The notes below the pieces were generated by a model. The model did no database searches and was not told the origin of the DNA. It was given only the letters and a program-made list of their open reading frames with translations. From Blastobasis lacticolella (Eukaryota; Arthropoda; Insecta; Lepidoptera; Blastobasidae): a stretch of 64,000 bases of DNA. Where the stretch lies: positions 14,074,200-14,138,199 of the forward strand of contig LR990052.1 of NCBI GenBank assembly GCA_905147135.1, in the 5' to 3' direction. Both the position numbers and the translations under genes were made by a program. This document shows, in pieces, positions 1 to 12,000 of this stretch (positions within the stretch are counted from its first letter, which is position 1; each line of letters begins with the position of its first letter).

Positions 1-127
1 CCCTTGACTATATCATATTTTCGATATGTCTACTATACCTATATTCTAAGATACCACTTCTACTATACCACACAAATAAAAATATAAAATAAACGTAGCA
101 TAATTACGAAATATTTAAAATTTTCCT

Positions 128-185
128 TAGGTTGCAGATGTCCTGGACGACGGTGGTCACTTTCCATCATGTGGACTGTGCGTCC
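128..185 (+). mobile_element. LINE 3' end fragment (CR1/Jockey-like tail)
   Basis: The stretch reads 'gttgcagatgtcctgg-acgacggtggtcactttccatcatgtggac', a diverged version of the tail seen in at least seven other places in this window (for example 45915-45955 on this strand, 18667-18740 and 19240-19300 on the other). From general knowledge this tail marks the 3' end of a lepidopteran non-LTR retrotransposon. Only the tail is present, so it is a 5'-truncated dead copy. The family name is inference. Confidence 0.45.
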
Positions 186-290
186 GTGTGCATCCGTAAG
201 CAATAAAAAATATTGCACTTTCGCAGGTGCGTTCCTATTGTTTGTGTTCATATGAGGTGGTGCATTTAATTTGAATAAAAATCTGGACAC

Positions 291-728
291 TAAGAGCTAA
301 ACACTGGGCGATTATCGCCCACTGTACCATCAAATTGTCCTTAATACGTGGTTAATAGCATACCAACACCTTACCAAAGGACCTTTGCAGGAGAGAAAAT
401 AAAAACATATTAAGCCATGTTACTACATGAGGGGGAGATTAGATGAATACTCGTGTAAGAAGGGGAGAGCAAGTACCCTTGAACCAAGACAATATGAGAT
501 CGAAGATATTCGCCTTGATTTGTGTGCCCTCTTGGCTGGCCGATGAACTATGGCTATTTGTAATCATTTCCCATAAAGCTCACAAGGAGTAGAGGACTCA
601 CATTCTCGAAACAAGGACTGTGTTTTGCAATTCAATTTCGAGTAGCATTGCCATATTCATTATCAATGAATATCAAATGCGAATATGAAATCAATTAAGT
701 GGGACTGGAAATTAGAATCTCAAAGATG
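291..728. other. Unannotated stretch
   Basis: I see no convincing open frame, repeat or RNA structure here. It is ordinary AT-rich sequence. Confidence 0.4.
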
Positions 729-990
729 TGTGGCCGTGTGGTGTCCGGCAGAGTAGAATAGCACCAACCCCTTACACTCATGGGTGTCGTATAAGGCGAC
801 TAATGTTTTCGAGGCAAAAGATCAAGAGTCTCCGTAGTCTGGAAAATGGGCAGCAGCATTTTCCATTATTATATTTAAACACTGCGATCTCCAACCCGCC
901 TGCCAAGCGTGGAGATTATGGCAATAACCTCCCTTTTCGTGGGAGAGGCCCTAAGTCCTGTAGTGGACTGTTGCGGGCTGTGATGATGTG
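729..990 (+). repeat. Dispersed repeat family A, copy 1 (near full length)
   Basis: It starts with 'ggccgtgtggtgtccggcag', continues through 'gggtgtcgtataaggcgact', 'aacccgcctgccaagcgtgg' and 'gggagaggccctaagtcctg', and ends in a GATGATG-type tail. Copies of the same order lie at 4382-4640 (minus), 17195-17378 (plus, 3'-truncated) and 6183-6366 (minus, strongly diverged). The short ATGATG tail is what a retroposon copied from RNA would leave, so a non-LTR element 3' part or SINE is likely. An 87-codon open frame crosses it but is not conserved between copies. Confidence 0.7.
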
Positions 991-992
991 AA

Positions 993-1950
993 AGATGTGT
1001 GGATCAGCTGTAATGATTTTGTTAATACTAGTAGGAATTTTAATCATATTTAAAAAATCGTTCGTGATTCAGCGTATCGTTGATTTTTATTATACTCAGA
1101 TACCTGGGTTAGGTTTCCATCAGAAAAGCTGATGGAAAATTATCGCCCATATCATGTAAGTAAGATTTATGCACTTAATTTGACCATAAATGCTGAACAA
1201 ATGGTAGAAAACTAAGCTGATATGTCCCACTTATACTTCAAATCGGGACAGTGCAAGCAGTGGTACCCATTGAGGTGAAATTATGACACTTGAATACCAC
1301 TGGCATAAACTAACAAGAAATAACATCGTGCATCAAGAAATAACATTCTTTTCACACGAACAATATCTGTGCAAAAAATTTAACAACATAAACACATTTT
1401 TCCTTTTAAAATAAAGGTTACGATAACAAATTCTTACCCAAATCAGGTTCAATCAGTCATTTTTAAAAACTTCTGATAAAAACTGCGAAAGTTTAAAACA
1501 TCTAGGTTCAGTTCACCATCGCTTTCCTTGCGACCATCGTCGGAAACTCCCGTACTTTTAATGCCTCTAAGTACACCCGCACTCGGAACAAGCTCATTCG
1601 TCTGGTAGACATCGTAAATCATACACATTCGCACATCGCGTAATTAACCGTATGACTCGGGCTTTTACCTGCTGGAGTCAGAGGGGAGAGCTCATGTCTG
1701 TCTTGTCTTTAACACGCGCGCATATTTTGCATTTTACGTAACGGAATTCGGTGGTGCTTACTAGCGCTATAATTAAAAAGAATTTAAACTTTAGCCAGCA
1801 GAGATGGTCCGAAATCATGAAGAATTCGGTTTTTCTACATTTGTTCTGGTTTTCGAGCGTAAGCAGAAATAGTACACCATTATTATGCTTGTATCAGCGA
1901 GAAAAGTCGGATACAGACAACCTAACAGTTCACAACGCCAGATAAATAAT
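993..1950. other. Unannotated stretch with one hairpin
   Basis: Apart from the perfect hairpin at 1114-1138 I find nothing supportable. Short open frames here lack any recognisable motif. Confidence 0.35.
1114..1138. repeat. Perfect 10-bp hairpin
   Basis: TTTCCATCAG and CTGATGGAAA are perfectly complementary across a 5-nt loop. No surrounding element with matching ends was found, so its role is unknown. Confidence 0.6.
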
Positions 1951-1954
1951 AATA

Positions 1955-2150
1955 ATAACAATCATTTATATTGGAAGGGAAAAAAGAAAAGGAGAGGTAG
2001 AGGAACATCTAGACAAAGGTATGTGCAGATTGTGCAGTACGTGAAAGAGAAAGTGGGAGCAGTGTCGAAGCAGGAAATGAAATTAAACGGATAATAAAAG
2101 TGAAATGGTCATTGCTCCGTCAGTCAGAGTGAAGCTCTAAAATTAATGAT
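1955..2150 (+). pseudogene. LINE reverse-transcriptase C-terminal remnant
   Basis: On the plus strand from about 1972 the reading 'GKKKRRGRGTSRQRYVQ' followed by 'KEKVGAVSKQEMK' resembles the basic 'KRxRGRPRxxY' plus 'KEKVG' C-terminal tail that many lepidopteran non-LTR retrotransposon ORF2 proteins carry after the reverse transcriptase. Two stop codons (around 2091-2096) interrupt it. After them a frame reading like 'WSLLRQSE' continues the usual ending. It is therefore a 5'-truncated, inactive LINE 3' end. The preceding ATAATAATAATAA run is unrelated. The clade is not determinable from so short a piece. Confidence 0.5.
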
Positions 2151-3930
2151 AATGATGAGCGGGAGAAGGTCCCGGGGAAGGAAATATATATTGGCAGTAG
2201 CATTCATATTTCAGATTCGTTTATTTCTCAAGACAATACCCTAAACTAATAAAAATATTTACTTAAGTACTAAAGTTTAATTATGCACCAAACACACCAT
2301 CTCTGATCCCTTAAACAGGCTAACTACCTCTACTTTATAATCCGGTCACCGGTATCAAGAGCTCATCAGCATAGTCTTAAAAAGCTCATTTGAAATGCTA
2401 AAGAAATCCCCGTTCATTATCTCCAAGGATCCATATTACAATGTAGTTGCAGACGTGGCGCGTGATGCCGAGACTGCACTCACAGGAGCTAATAAACTCG
2501 GAGCTAGTGCATGAATAAAATTATAATGAATTTCAACGTACCCACACATTATCGTGGCGCTGATCAAATGTGGCGTCGCGTATGCATTGCGCGGGTGCAG
2601 CGGCTGGGCGGATGTTATTACTAGCCTAGCTGTAACGTGTTGAGAAAAATGTAAAATCTTTTGGCCTTATGGGAAGATCGTCATTATAAATTTAAAAGCC
2701 TTGTTCTTGTCAGTGGAGCAACTGCCATTTCACTCTATTGTCCGCTTTTTATTTAGGTATGTATGCAGTTGGAGTTTTTTTATGTGTTGCAGCAGATAGA
2801 CAGGCAAGAATGATTTATTTCATTAAACTTCACGCAAAGCACTTAACTAGTTTTCCCGCGTGGAGTAGTTTCTTTTTTCAATTCCATACTTTCCATTATC
2901 ACGCTTTAGGGTTTAGGCTGTAGGCTGTTGGGTCAAAAACATTCCCGTTCCGAGACGTTCGACGTTTCCCGTACCTATTTAATAGGAAGCTCTCGAATAC
3001 TATAGGTACTTAGATAAGCAAGCGTCGACTTGAATTCTAATAAAATCAAGGTGGCTTTAACGAAGTTCCTCGTCGCAACCGCACCGTGAAGAATGACTTT
3101 CGCATGATGAAATTTCCCAAAGCCAATCAGCGCCGCAGCCGGGATCCCTTGAAGGCGCCGCGGCCGCATCACTAATAGCAGGACCAAGAAACACAAACAT
3201 CTCCCAGGGCCTGGCTAATCGCTTAATCAAAATTTATTCCGCACTTTGATTTTAAATTTGGGACGCAACATTTATTACTGGGCCCCTCGAAGCAACCCTT
3301 CGCGGGCGCTTCATTATCGCGGATTAAGCCTGCGGAATATTTTATCGATCGCATCGACGCCGCCAGTATTCATTTTCAATTAAGCGCCAAGTATTTTATT
3401 AAGTTTGAGAGCGGAATTGATGAGTTTCGCGAACTAATATTTACAATGGTAAGCGTGCGTGGCTCGGAGCGCGCTACCTGCGTTGCGGTCTATAGCGAGT
3501 AATCCCGGTGATGGATCAGTCGTAAAATTATAAACTTCACATTGCTTAGGAATCGATATTCAATTTAAATGGCTTGCCAGACTAGCTTTACTGGATTAGA
3601 TGTTCTTTCTGGAAGCATTGTTCGCTGTCGTTTGCGGAGGTGACTTCAATTTCCTGCGCGCGACGCTCGCTGCGGGCGGCGCCAACTTTTGAAGGCTGCA
3701 CCTCGTCATGGAATCCGATGCTCCTACGCGCCTGTGTGCTTACACCGCGGAGCAAATAGGCTATCGCTCTGTGTTGGAGCACACGGGCGGCTAAGAATTA
3801 GCAGCAGTAATATTTATTTTGGAGCACATTTCCGTTCTGTTAAGCGCCAAAACGATTTATGAGCATTTCATATTATTGTAGTATTTGATTTATTGGAATT
3901 AAATACTATGATGAAAAAGATTGCCATTCA
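2151..3930. other. Unannotated unique-looking stretch
   Basis: Unique sequence with GC-richer patches at about 2440-2620 and 3080-3520. Several CpG-rich short open frames exist on both strands, none with motifs. I see no repeat copy or splice-bounded exon. Confidence 0.35.
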
Positions 3931-3938
3931 AACATGTG

Positions 3939-4340
3939 ACAAATAAATGCTTTTTCTCGAAACAGCCTGGACCGAAATTTGGTGTTGTGCGGCATAATAA
4001 CATAGCTGAAGGTCCTCAACCTATACTCCGTAACCATGTTGCTGCTGGTTCCAAGAATTCGGTACTTATCATACAAATGTGACAAATGAATGCTTTTTTC
4101 TCGAAACTGCCGGTTCTGATTTTGATATCATGCAGTATAAGAATAGAGTTGAAGGTGTTCAACCCACATACTGTAACGATAACTCCATCGGTTCATAGTA
4201 AAGGGCACTTCCCATACAAAATGTGCCAAGTAAATCTCTGTTTTTTTTTTAGGAATTGCCGGTCTGATTTTGATTTTCTCTACAAGGATGTATTTGAGGG
4301 TGCTAAATGTAAATACTATACCGATGTTGTTATTTGGCCA
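3939..4340. repeat. Diverged tandem repeat, three units of about 143 bp
   Basis: Unit 1 begins 'acaaataaatgctttttctc' at 3939, unit 2 'acaaatgaatgcttttttct' at 4082, and unit 3 'ccaagtaaatctctgttttt' at 4226, giving periods of 143 and 144 bp. Inside each unit a gcc-gg-ctgatttt/ccgaaattt block and a 'gaaggt/gagggt' block recur in the same order. Units are perhaps 60-70% alike, so the array is old. Confidence 0.65.
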
Positions 4341-4381
4341 TAGTCCACTTCCCCAACATACTTACCCAGTCTCCTTTACAT

Positions 4382-4640
4382 TCATCATAATAATCACAGT
4401 CCCCTGCAGGACTTAGGGCCTCTCCCAGGAGGTGATTGCCATAATCTCCATGCTTGGCAGGCGCGTTGGAGATCGCAGTATTATAAAATAGAACAATGGA
4501 AAAATTTACTGCCCGTTTTCCAGCCTACGGAGATACTATATCGTTTGCCTCGAAAGCATTAGTCGCCTTCTACGACACCCATGAGTGTACAGGGTTGGTG
4601 CTATTCTACTCTACCGGACACCATATGGCAGGAAATTCAC
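4382..4640 (-). repeat. Dispersed repeat family A, copy 2 (minus strand)
   Basis: Read on the minus strand it has the same block order as the copy at 729-990: 'atggtgtccggtagagtag', 'acactcatgggtgtcgtaga', 'cgcgcctgccaagcatggag' and 'gggagaggccctaagtcctg', ending in an ATTATGATGA-like tail at the low-coordinate end. It looks almost full length. Confidence 0.7.
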
Positions 4641-6182
4641 ATTACTTCCACTTAAATAACAGCGTATTTCCCCCGCTCGTCTGCATCTCCTAAGTGCCGT
4701 GTACACCAATACAATGCCCGCTTTCGCAGCGCAACACAACCCCGGTGGCTGCATCTAATGCAATTTCCTGGAGCAGGTGCGCCTGATAATGTTCTCGCGT
4801 CATTGCGTTCTTTGTGTGAACGATACGGCGTCGGTAAAATACCGGTTTTGTGCCAATAACGTTTGACGGCTTGTTTACTTATTGGATGAAGCAACTTTTG
4901 TAATTAGCGTGACAGGTAAATTAGAAATTGTGCGCGAAATTGTTAATTCAATGTACCTAGAGATTGGCGTTGGATTATATTTGGCGTAGAAATCCTTGGG
5001 CTGTGGAGAGGCGCATTTATTATATTATAAGGAATTATGTAAGTGCCTAGTCGAAATTACGAATGACCAGAAAGCTGGCCTCTTTTTGGGTCTGCGTATA
5101 AGCCTCGCTATCTAGCGGGGCAGGCCTTCTAAGCACCTTTCCAAATTCGGGGGACCTGGGTCAAATTTTTTATCTGGAGGTTAGTTAAATCAAGAGATTT
5201 TTGGTAGGCAAGGTTGTATTTAAAAAATGTTGATTTACTTTAAGGTATTGTTCAATAAAAGTTATCTCTAAAGATTGGACAATATTTGTCACAATACGAC
5301 ATCAAATCGTAATCTATATTCAACACAAAAATACGAGCATAAACATTTCGTCTTAGCGAGCGCAGTCGAAACAATTTTTGAACAAAACCGCCACATTGCT
5401 AGTCTAGACGATACGTAGCACTTTATGACGTCACAAACTCCTAACAGACTTTACTGTCTTATTTCCGGATGTGTCAACGTTCACTGTGGCAAGTTCAACA
5501 CGCGAGGGCGAAACACGAGCTTGTTTCACCACTATGATTTCAATTCTTTATCAGGTTTTATATTTTCAGTTATTATATTTTCTTTATAAATCTTAACGGA
5601 CAAATTCATTTTTTATTCAAAGCATTTCTTCTATACATAGTACAGTACAAAGTCGCTTTCCGCCGTCTGTGTATATATGTACGCTCAGATATTTTACTTC
5701 CTGTTCGCTAGTTTCATTTACTCGAGTACCAGTATCATTTGTGGCAACATAAATTAAAATTTATACCTACATACTATATCTGTCTAGTTGTGGTATCTGC
5801 TCTGTCTATGTAGGTACTAATAAATAATAATATACAAACGCACTTTCAATTTAAATAAGCTTTGCTAAGCTCCACATTACTTTACCACAAGCACACAAAA
5901 TTCTAATATTAAAACACAAAATGTATACATCAGCTCATCCCATCCATCTATTCCGCTATACGACCAGACCACTCAGTCTATTACCCACCTAGACGCTTGC
6001 CTAATACTTTATACGGCTCACATTACCCGTTGCATTTACCCTCTTGCACTGATGCCTCATATCCTATTTTGTCTGACGTATTCGGCGCTCTGAATAAGAC
6101 CCTGTTCACACTTGATCGTGTAGCGCTTTATGACGATCCGGCAAACATCACATTTATTTTCACACATCAATATACTTAAAAG
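4641..6182. other. Unannotated AT-rich stretch
   Basis: AT-rich sequence with no supported gene. At 5079-5095 it shares 'cctctttttgggtctgc' with about 38979-38995, which may hint at a minor dispersed repeat but is too short to annotate. Confidence 0.35.
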
Positions 6183-6362
6183 CCCATTTAAGTCCATTAA
6201 CGGACTTGAGCCTCCGCGACATCCGGTCCTTGCCAAAATATTCCCGGTTGGCAGGCGGGTTGGGAACAACAGATAAGGCTTCTGCCTATTTTGTGGTCTA
6301 AGACATTAGTCGCTGTTTAGGACACCCAGATGAAGGGTTTGTGTAATTCTGCTTTGTTGGCC

Positions 6363-6366
<4 letters not shown>
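6183..6366 (-). repeat. Dispersed repeat family A, copy 3 (diverged)
   Basis: Read on the minus strand, the blocks 'gggtgtcctaaacagcgact', 'ccaacccgcctgccaaccgg' and 'atattttggcaaggacc' follow family A in order, with many substitutions. Its head (high-coordinate end, 'cagtggccaac') directly abuts the large CA/CG microsatellite at 6367-6600. Confidence 0.55.
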
Positions 6367-6405
<39 letters not shown>

Positions 6406-6532
6406 ACGCACACGCACACGCACACGCACACGCACACGCACACGCACACGCACACGCACACGCACACGCACACGCACACGCACACGCACACGCACACGCA
6501 CACGCGCACGCGCACGCGCACGCGCACGCGCA

Positions 6533-6600
<68 letters not shown>
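6367..6600. repeat. Compound CA/CACACG/CGCACG microsatellite
   Basis: A 234-bp unbroken alternation of C and a purine. The order is about (CA)14 at 6367-6394, (CACACG)19 at 6391-6504, (CGCACG)5 at 6505-6534, and (CA)31 at 6537-6598, closing with CG. Any open frame through it (for example Cys-Val or His-Ala repeats) is a by-product of the repeat. Alternating pyrimidine-purine tracts of this length are classical Z-DNA-prone sequence; that this one adopts Z-DNA is inference. Confidence 0.97.
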
Positions 6601-6603
<3 letters not shown>

Positions 6604-7984
6604 CGTGCGACTAACTAAAAGAGATTCACGGCTTTATGCCTGTCGTTTCATACTAAACTGCCTTATCACTGTCTTGATTGTGAGCGTGTTAGCATGTCAA
6701 GTTTTTATGAAAGGACGTACGATTGCGTCTTCTGTTATCAATCCCTCTTCTTTCGTTGGTCTCATTTTATACGACCAAATTCACAATTTGCAATGCTTAT
6801 AGATATTATTAGGTGTGCTTTGGATGATGTGGATTGCTGTACAAATGAACATGTACAAACGAATCGTCATACGTCACGATCCGCCAAAAATCACGAATCA
6901 TCAAGGGTTGATGTTGTGTGAATAGGGCCTTAAGGTACCGCTGCCTCGCCACGGCCGTAACTTTCCACTTTGACTGCTAACGCTGTTAATCGATAAAGTA
7001 TTTAGCGAAGTGTTCCGGTAGGTGTGCATAATGGCTGTGTTCTTGTCGGTCTGTATTCAGTGTTGTTATATTTTTACTTGAAGACAAAATAAGGTTACGC
7101 TAATGCAGTAATGGGACTCTAGAAGATTTTAATGTCCTTCAGTAGAAGCTCTTTATTTAATAAAATATTTTATTACACGCGCGTATCCGAACAAGTGACT
7201 TAAAACTTCAAGCCAATTATTATTGTTGACCGACTACTTTCGGCTTTTACGATACACCTCTGTCATTGTCACATACCCAATCCTTTGATATTTCTCTGGA
7301 TCAATGAAGAGTAGGTAACGCGTTTTCGTGAGTTTATGTGATAATCATTGTGATAGAGGTTATGATTATCTACATTATCTACGAATTGCGATTTAGTTTT
7401 ATCTGGACACAATTTCAATGGGACACATTTTGAAACAGACCCAATTCGTCATGGATATACCGACTTACTCTTAAGCAGAATGCGTAATGGCATATTGTAC
7501 GCTAAATACCTACTTCTTAGACAGACTAAACGTTTATCCGTAAAAACTAAACCTTTGTCCACTATGTGGCAAAAAAATCACATAATGCTACATTACAGTC
7601 CTTATTACCTTACGGCATCCGGCTCGAAGGACCAAAACATATGAATTTATTTTTCAACGCATTCAACCAAAACAAATTCGGCACAGCATTTGTATGGAAC
7701 TAGCGACTAATTTGAGCTCTAGCCGCAAGTTAATTCAGCTGTCTTGCAGGGGAACGCGAATAATGGCCGCCAGTAAATCCCGGCAGACAAAACTCACCTG
7801 CACTCATTATATTTATACACCGCAATAATAAAACATTCCAACTCGCGCTGAATATTGAATTCGTGGCTTTTAGTGATGCCTACCGCTGTTGCTGGGACAG
7901 ACTGAAGCCAAGAGTTTACGGTTGGACGCCATCATGCTTGATGTTTTCTAATGTCGCTAGTGTAAAAATCACTACATAATTATT
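6601..7984. other. Unannotated stretch
   Basis: No supported gene. The minus strand at 7798-7891 has a splice-like acceptor and a CAG|GTGAGT donor around an open frame, discussed under rejected observations. The rest is unremarkable. Confidence 0.35.
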
Positions 7985-8129
7985 ATAAAACAAAGTCCCA
8001 CGCCGCGTCTGTCTGCGATAAACTCAAAAACTACTGAACGGGTTTACAGGCGGTTTTCACCAATACACGTAGTGATTCATGAGGAAGGTTTAGGTATATA
8101 ATTTGAAGAAGCCGGGGCATGTCGCTAGT
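7985..8129 (+). mobile_element. Non-autonomous Helitron-like 3' end, copy 1
   Basis: It contains 'aaactcaaaaactactgaac', 'ggttttcaccaa', 'gattcatgaggaaggtt' and closes with 'gtcgctagt', i.e. CTAGT, which fits the Helitron CTRRT terminus. A second copy at 57204-57370 has the same order. This module is, from general knowledge, very common in Lepidoptera. The base following the terminus is A rather than the expected T. The 5' end is not defined. Confidence 0.6.
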
Positions 8130-8845
8130 AAACAATATATTTGAGCTTGTATCTGCAAAAATTGATAATCGCAATGGATGAGCGATTCCTTTTTCTTATT
8201 ACAAGGCCATACTTTACGTCTTTCACGGTTTTAACTGTTTTCTCTTAGCTAAATAAATTCTTTATGCATTTTTCGCCTGTGGGACTAAAGCTTGAGTTTT
8301 ACGAGAACATATGTAGGTCTTTCTGCAATCGCAGTCTCTCACCAGCCTGAGCCCACCCCTAGCCGCGGTACAGAGAGGCAGTCGCCTTACTTATTGCCGT
8401 CAGTTATGCAATATGCGGGTAGGTTTTAATAAAGGCCCGGCGGACGGGCGTTTCGGAAAGTTTTCGTTGCGCGAAGGCAACCGACAATGAGCTCGTAAGC
8501 CCTGCGGAGTTCGGGCCTTTCAACCGAATGTGTGGTAACACGTATGTGCATGACGCAGACCTCTGCGTGGTATGGCTTGGTTCGGTTAGAAATGAGAGCA
8601 AAGCGTTTAATCATTCATTCCCATTTGCGTTTTTCATGTAAGGTTTTTGTTACATCTGTGAGAAATACATGTGCGTGTAAAGCAGAAGTATAAACAGAGG
8701 ACTCTCCTGCCCTGGCTCTGAAGCCCGGCGCCAGATATGCACCGGTTTTCTTTCCGGTCGAATTAAATCTGGAAGACACATCTTCATCAATTTGAATTTG
8801 AATCAATTCATATCTTGGAGTTCTTAACGCCGCTCGCGCTGCGTG
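8130..8845. other. Unannotated stretch
   Basis: Moderately GC-rich around 8330-8600. The short open frames on the minus strand overlap each other in different frames and show no motif. Confidence 0.35.
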
Positions 8846-9050
8846 ATAGCTTCTTGGTTACCTCACCTGATAGGAAGCGACGACGCGGCCGAAAGTGGAG
8901 CATGCCTGTCTAGAAACAGTCTGTTTAGCCTGACCTCAAAGACCTTATGTGTTCGGTGAACAGACTTTCAGGTAGCAGCAGCAGGCAAAGCGTTCCATTT
9001 TTAAGCTAAACCAAAGCGGTTCATGCGGATACTGGTATATCTAAACATCC
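8845..9050 (-). pseudogene. LINE ORF2 C-terminal remnant (CR1/Jockey-like)
   Basis: The plus-strand text 'gcggccgaaagtggagcatg' and 'cctgtctagaaacagt' parallels the better preserved copy at 46850-47200. Read on the minus strand, this is the ending 'FLDRHA..SSAAS' plus an upstream 'WNALP'-like piece (AACGCTTTGCC). Stops and frameshifts disrupt it. The family assignment rests on the 'WNxLPxxVF' signature usual just before the end of CR1/Jockey-type ORF2. Confidence 0.5.
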
Positions 9051-12000
9051 TAATTACAGATAGTTGTTGTAATTTTCAGGATTAACGATGAGGGCAAGTA
9101 CGAAGAAAAAAGGTTAATAATTCAATTTCGTTTGTCTGTAAATCCTTAACAGCAATATTATTCATTCCTTTACTTCCTAATAGGCATACCTAATAGCGGT
9201 TTTTTGTTTCGACAGTGTCTGGCGGGTGACGAAGGTAGGCCGCAACACGCAGCCACGCAGCTGCTCCCGTCGCCTTAATTCTATCACAGATGCATTAAAA
9301 TTCACTTAAGCCATTATTATTTTAAATTTTGAGAGAGTGATTTATGGGTAGACTGATTATTTTGGTGAACTCAATCATTATGACAGTTATTTGCTATAAT
9401 AGGAGAGGTAATCATGATTAACGGGTACCTTATTTTGTCTTTTCAGAAATGCTAAGTTCTCAAATTCTAACCTTGTTCTCATTGATTATATTTTTCTACA
9501 TATCTAGTTAATTGGTGCGATAATTTTAGGTCAATCACTCACTCACCGCATCTCAGAATCATTACAGCACAACGCTACACCTCATTCACTTAATTAAATT
9601 TTGCAACACAAGTTTACAAAATACTGGGCTTACGACCGCGGGGGCCCCTGAAGAACGCGAACAAAGATACTTGGTATACGACCGCACAAAGTAAATCACG
9701 AAACAGAGCCAATCTTCTGAGAAGTTCCAACTTCTACCGCCGCTAGCAACCAGTGTCTCCCACATTACCTCAGGGAGTATAGCAACAAACAATGTTTAAG
9801 CTAGATCGCCGCTACATAAATCACGACTTGCGCTCTGCGAACCGAGCATAACTCATGCTTAATTCTTTTTGTTGCTAGCGCGTGGCTACATAATATGTCA
9901 GCCGGTGTGCAAAAGAAGTGCGGGGCTAATTTTAGATCGGAGTCTGATTATAATACAAAACATTTCATATTATAAATGTCTGTCCACAGATGGCCTTCAG
10001 TCAATTTCAGATCAGTAAACTGTTTTCCAATAAAACCACACTGGAGATCGCTGCTCTGAAAATAGGTACACTGATGCTCATTTTATCGTCTACCCAGATG
10101 CTTACTGATATAACTCGACTTCAGCCGACTGCTAGATATTCTAGTCGATGTATTTATATATACCCATACATAATTTTGAAATATTTCTAGTTTGAAGTGT
10201 TTACTAGGTACCACAGATTGCCTTAAAGAAACCACTGTAGCACGTTGCTTTTTATTTTCTACTGATTAATGTTTATTGTACTGTGTATTTCATCAATAAA
10301 GTATTTGCATTCCTTTCTAAACAATCGGGCGAGCGGAAGACTTCGTCAAAGGCAAATATTAAAGGTTATCCTCAGCGAAATTCGCAACGCTCCATCTTGC
10401 AGAATTGATTATATTTTTGAAGGTGGGCTGGGCCATAAATCTGGCGTTTGGCGAATCTCAGCTGGCCGTCCCTTGGTGGCCATACATCGTAATCCACGCG
10501 CCTGGGACCGCCTGCCTCTTGGAGCTTTGCGACCAAGAAATACTCAACGCATTGTAAACGTCTTTAGGGCGCAGTTTTGGATACACGGCATAAATATGCA
10601 TATATTTCATATTGTTGTAATCGACTTTGAATCGGATGTGGTGTGAATGAGTTACGCTCTAAATAATTTATTTCAAGTACAAATATCCATGAAGTAAATC
10701 AATTTGTTTCGGCAGAATAAAATATTAAGAACAATGAATGAATGATTGATAAAGTGGAAGAAACGAAAAAGGTTTATCCGGAACGTAACGTGTGATCTCT
10801 CTTTACCACTTTGGGAAACGTGTATGTTCCTACAGCCATCAGGGAAAGTGCTGTACTTCAACCATTAACAGTGACGCTGTTTAAATCTATATATTTATAA
10901 TAGGATTAAATGACGATATAATCGTGATCTAGCAAACGTTATTGTCTTTTCTCGCATCGAAAACGCTGTCGACTGAACACTACCGTTTAGCCGCATCAAA
11001 AGCGACGCCGCGAATTCCCCAATTCGCCCAAATTGCGTATAGGTGCCGCTGGGTCCCATGTAAATGATGGGCCTCCACAATAGACGCCGAACAACTTCTG
11101 CAGCCTCTTTGATTTCCAAATTCACACCCCGTTTTACGCTCACTAATTTTCTTGTTCGGACACAATTTACTCAGCCGTGGACCCTCACGATAATAATTTT
11201 GCTGCGAAACTATTATAGACGATCCTCTCTAGCCAGTAATTAATTTCGCTGTAAACCGGACCAATTGAAGCGTGAATATTTCGTGTGGGCCGGAGTTTTG
11301 TGAATGATAATTAATTTTGAATAGGTTCTTGTGTTTTTAACGTTTGTGCGGCGGACCGGAACGGCGGAGTACTTTTGAATATTGAGTTGGATTAGTTAAA
11401 TTCAATATTGGTGAGGAACTTTGATGAGGAAATTTCGCTAACCAATTTCCCTCTTCAAATTATATCTCTCCAAATCCATAAAAAGGAAAACGTTCACTCA
11501 ACCAGTCCATCAGTCGAATTATTGTCAAAGGAATTTCGCATCTACTGCATGAGGGCGACGAGCAATCTCAAATGAATTTGGCTCGGCAAGTCCCGACGCA
11601 TTATAAAGGTGATGTTACCTTGCGCAGCCGCATATGCAATAAGATACATCGCATCGGCGAAGTTTCCGGGAACAAAGCCGCAGCCGCGTCCTGCATTCGT
11701 ATAACTACACGACTACACGTATTAGGTACATCGGCGAATTCACTTGCGGCGCGACCGCGACATACAGAACGGTACAGTATCATGGAATTATATCATAACG
11801 AATAAGACCAAAAAGAAAGTTTGTTAGTTTGTTCCTATTGAAACCAATCGGCGTGTTGGGGTAGTTGGTACACACTAAAGACATTTTATAGTGCTTACGA
11901 TCCGAATCTGGAAAAGTACAGATTTATTGGTCGACAACTTGGTGTTCTAATGGTGGTGCCTGAAATTTAGAAAATTTATATTTAGACATAGAAAAAGTCT

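Noticed and set aside
6298..6614. Four long open frames of alternating Cys-Val, Arg-Val, Ala-Cys or His-Ala
   Set aside because: They are translations of the CA/CG microsatellite in different frames and strands.
7798..7891. Minus-strand exon-like segment with CAG|GTGAGT donor and open frame
   Set aside because: Acceptor tract is only moderate and the peptide shows no family resemblance; one such pair is expected by chance. Could be revived by spliced reads.
10269..10646. 125-codon plus-strand open frame
   Set aside because: No recognisable motif, codon signal or neighbouring exon; treated as chance.
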